NCBI RefSeq assembly: GCF_004362665.1
Contig: NZ_SNXR01000014.1
Location: 310,001-374,000, forward strand
From: Flavobacterium dankookense
GTDB lineage: Bacteria; Bacteroidota; Bacteroidia; Flavobacteriales; Flavobacteriaceae
Length of the DNA: 64,000 bases
Direction: 5' to 3'
The translations under genes and the position numbers were made by a program. Shown here piece by piece: positions 63,295 through 64,000 of the stretch; position 1 is the first letter of the stretch; the number at the start of each line of letters is the position of its first letter. The notes beneath the pieces are model-generated. The model saw only the letters and a list, made by a program, of their open reading frames with translations. It was not told the DNA's origin and did no database searches.

Positions 63295-64000
63295 TTATTG
63301 TTTGATAATTTTTGAGGTTACGATGTTTCCAATTTTAGTTTCAACCGTTATAAAATACATTCCTTTTGATAAATTGGAAATAGTTATTGAACTCAATTGC
63401 GAACTTTGATTTACAATTGTTTTTCCTGTTAAATCAGTGATTTTTACAGAGGATAACTCAATATTGTTTTCATTTTTAATAAATAATTCATCCGATGCTG
63501 GATTTGGATAAACAGAAATACTAGCTCTATCAAATGAAGAAGTATTCAAAGATGTATCAATTATTTTATAAATATTTCCATTTTGAATATTGGCTATATA
63601 TAATTCTCCATTAATGTCTTCGCCAAATGTTGTAATATAATTGTATGGTAATAATTCCGACCAAGTAATAGTTCCTGAAATATCAACCATTCCAATTTTT
63701 GCACTACAGAAATCAGCAAAAAAGTATTTGTTTTGAAAATTTGGATAAAGATTACCTGTGTAATAATAACCACCTGTTATTGAGCATCCAAATGTATGGT
63801 TATATTGAGCAAATGGAGTTTGAGTTTCGTTTAGTTCAGGACAATTTGTTGATCCATATATCTCATTTCCTTCATAACATCTCCAACCAAAATTGGTTAA
63901 ACTATTTGAAAAAGGAAAGTCAATTTTATTAATTTCTTCAATGTTTTCTTGACCAACATCGGCAAGCCACATACCTCCGTTAAGTCTATTAAATGAAAAT
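63295..64000 (-). CDS. Glucose/sorbosone dehydrogenase-type protein with T9SS type A sorting domain, 5' end beyond window
   Basis: Only the C-terminal part lies in the window; the frame stays open to 64,000 (…SFNRLNGG then MWLADVGQ). The beta-propeller motifs WLADVGQENIEEIN, ITGGYYYTGN and the FFADFCSAKI strand match PQQ-type soluble glucose/sorbosone dehydrogenases. The last 75 residues are a T9SS type A signal (SIYPNPASDELFI ... GMYFITVET ... SKIIKQ). A secreted sugar or alcohol dehydrogenase is likely; catalytic His and Arg residues lie in the missing part. Confidence 0.85.
   Translation of the reverse strand, partial: FSFNRLNGGMWLADVGQENIEEINKIDFPFSNSLTNFGWRCYEGNEIYGSTNCPELNETQTPFAQYNHTFGCSITGGYYYTGNLYPNFQNKYFFADFCSAKIGMVDISGTITWSELLPYNYITTFGEDINGELYIANIQNGNIYKIIDTSLNTSSFDRASISVYPNPASDELFIKNENNIELSSVKITDLTGKTIVNQSSQLSSITISNLSKGMYFITVETKIGNIVTSKIIKQ

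Overview
The window comes from a low-GC member of the Bacteroidota, almost certainly a Flavobacterium or close relative in the Flavobacteriaceae. The signs are type IX secretion (T9SS) C-terminal sorting domains of both type A and type C, a TonB-dependent receptor with an N-terminal carboxypeptidase-regulatory-like domain, a DUF4270 lipoprotein next to glmS, atpD-atpC split from the other ATP synthase genes, and promoters of the Bacteroidetes form TTTG-N17..23-TAnnTTTG.

Layout. 1-10,030: a truncated hypothetical gene, a small outer-membrane-type protein, 2-oxoglutarate dehydrogenase E1 and E2 (sucA-sucB), an MFS exporter, a retropepsin-like protein, a TatD hydrolase, a glycerolipid acyltransferase and asparaginase, then tRNA-Ser(GGA). 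10,188-13,770: a minus-strand biotin operon, bioF - DUF2007/zinc-ribbon gene - bioD - bioA, with repeat-derived sequence inside bioF and bioD. 14,061-20,509: atpD-atpC, then a TonB receptor with a GDSL lipoprotein. 20,791-33,249: glmS/DUF4270/glycogen-synthase-like operon, divergent panC-panD-flippase, an esterase-like protein lacking its nucleophile, radA with a small HExxH protein, an HD hydrolase and umuC-umuD. 33,305-41,598: two very large T9SS-secreted surface proteins sharing an almost identical C-terminal module.

41,599-48,780 is the accessory core. It holds an array of eighteen 21-bp repeats, palindromes, an orphan 116-aa gene, and a tightly coupled four-gene operon on the minus strand (48,515 to 43,110): an unrecognised 373-aa protein, an AAA-type ATPase, a protein ending in a PD-(D/E)XK nuclease domain, and a D12-class adenine DNA methyltransferase. 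The operon looks AT-rich, lies just beyond the 3' end of tRNA-Asn(GTT), and its putative promoter sits inside a perfect inverted repeat. It fits no restriction, BREX, DISARM or Dnd layout I know and is the best candidate for an undescribed system, probably an ATP-dependent restriction-modification-like defence.

48,849-64,000 returns to housekeeping: rseP, a T9SS-secreted M1 aminopeptidase, serS, a TPR lipid- or envelope-type protein, rsmA-mgtE, a fused O-/N-acyltransferase of the OlsF type, exodeoxyribonuclease III, an OmpA-family lipoprotein, an aldo/keto reductase and the 3' end of a secreted glucose/sorbosone dehydrogenase. Short dispersed repeats typical of flavobacterial intergenic DNA are scattered over the first 15 kb and near 56.2 kb.
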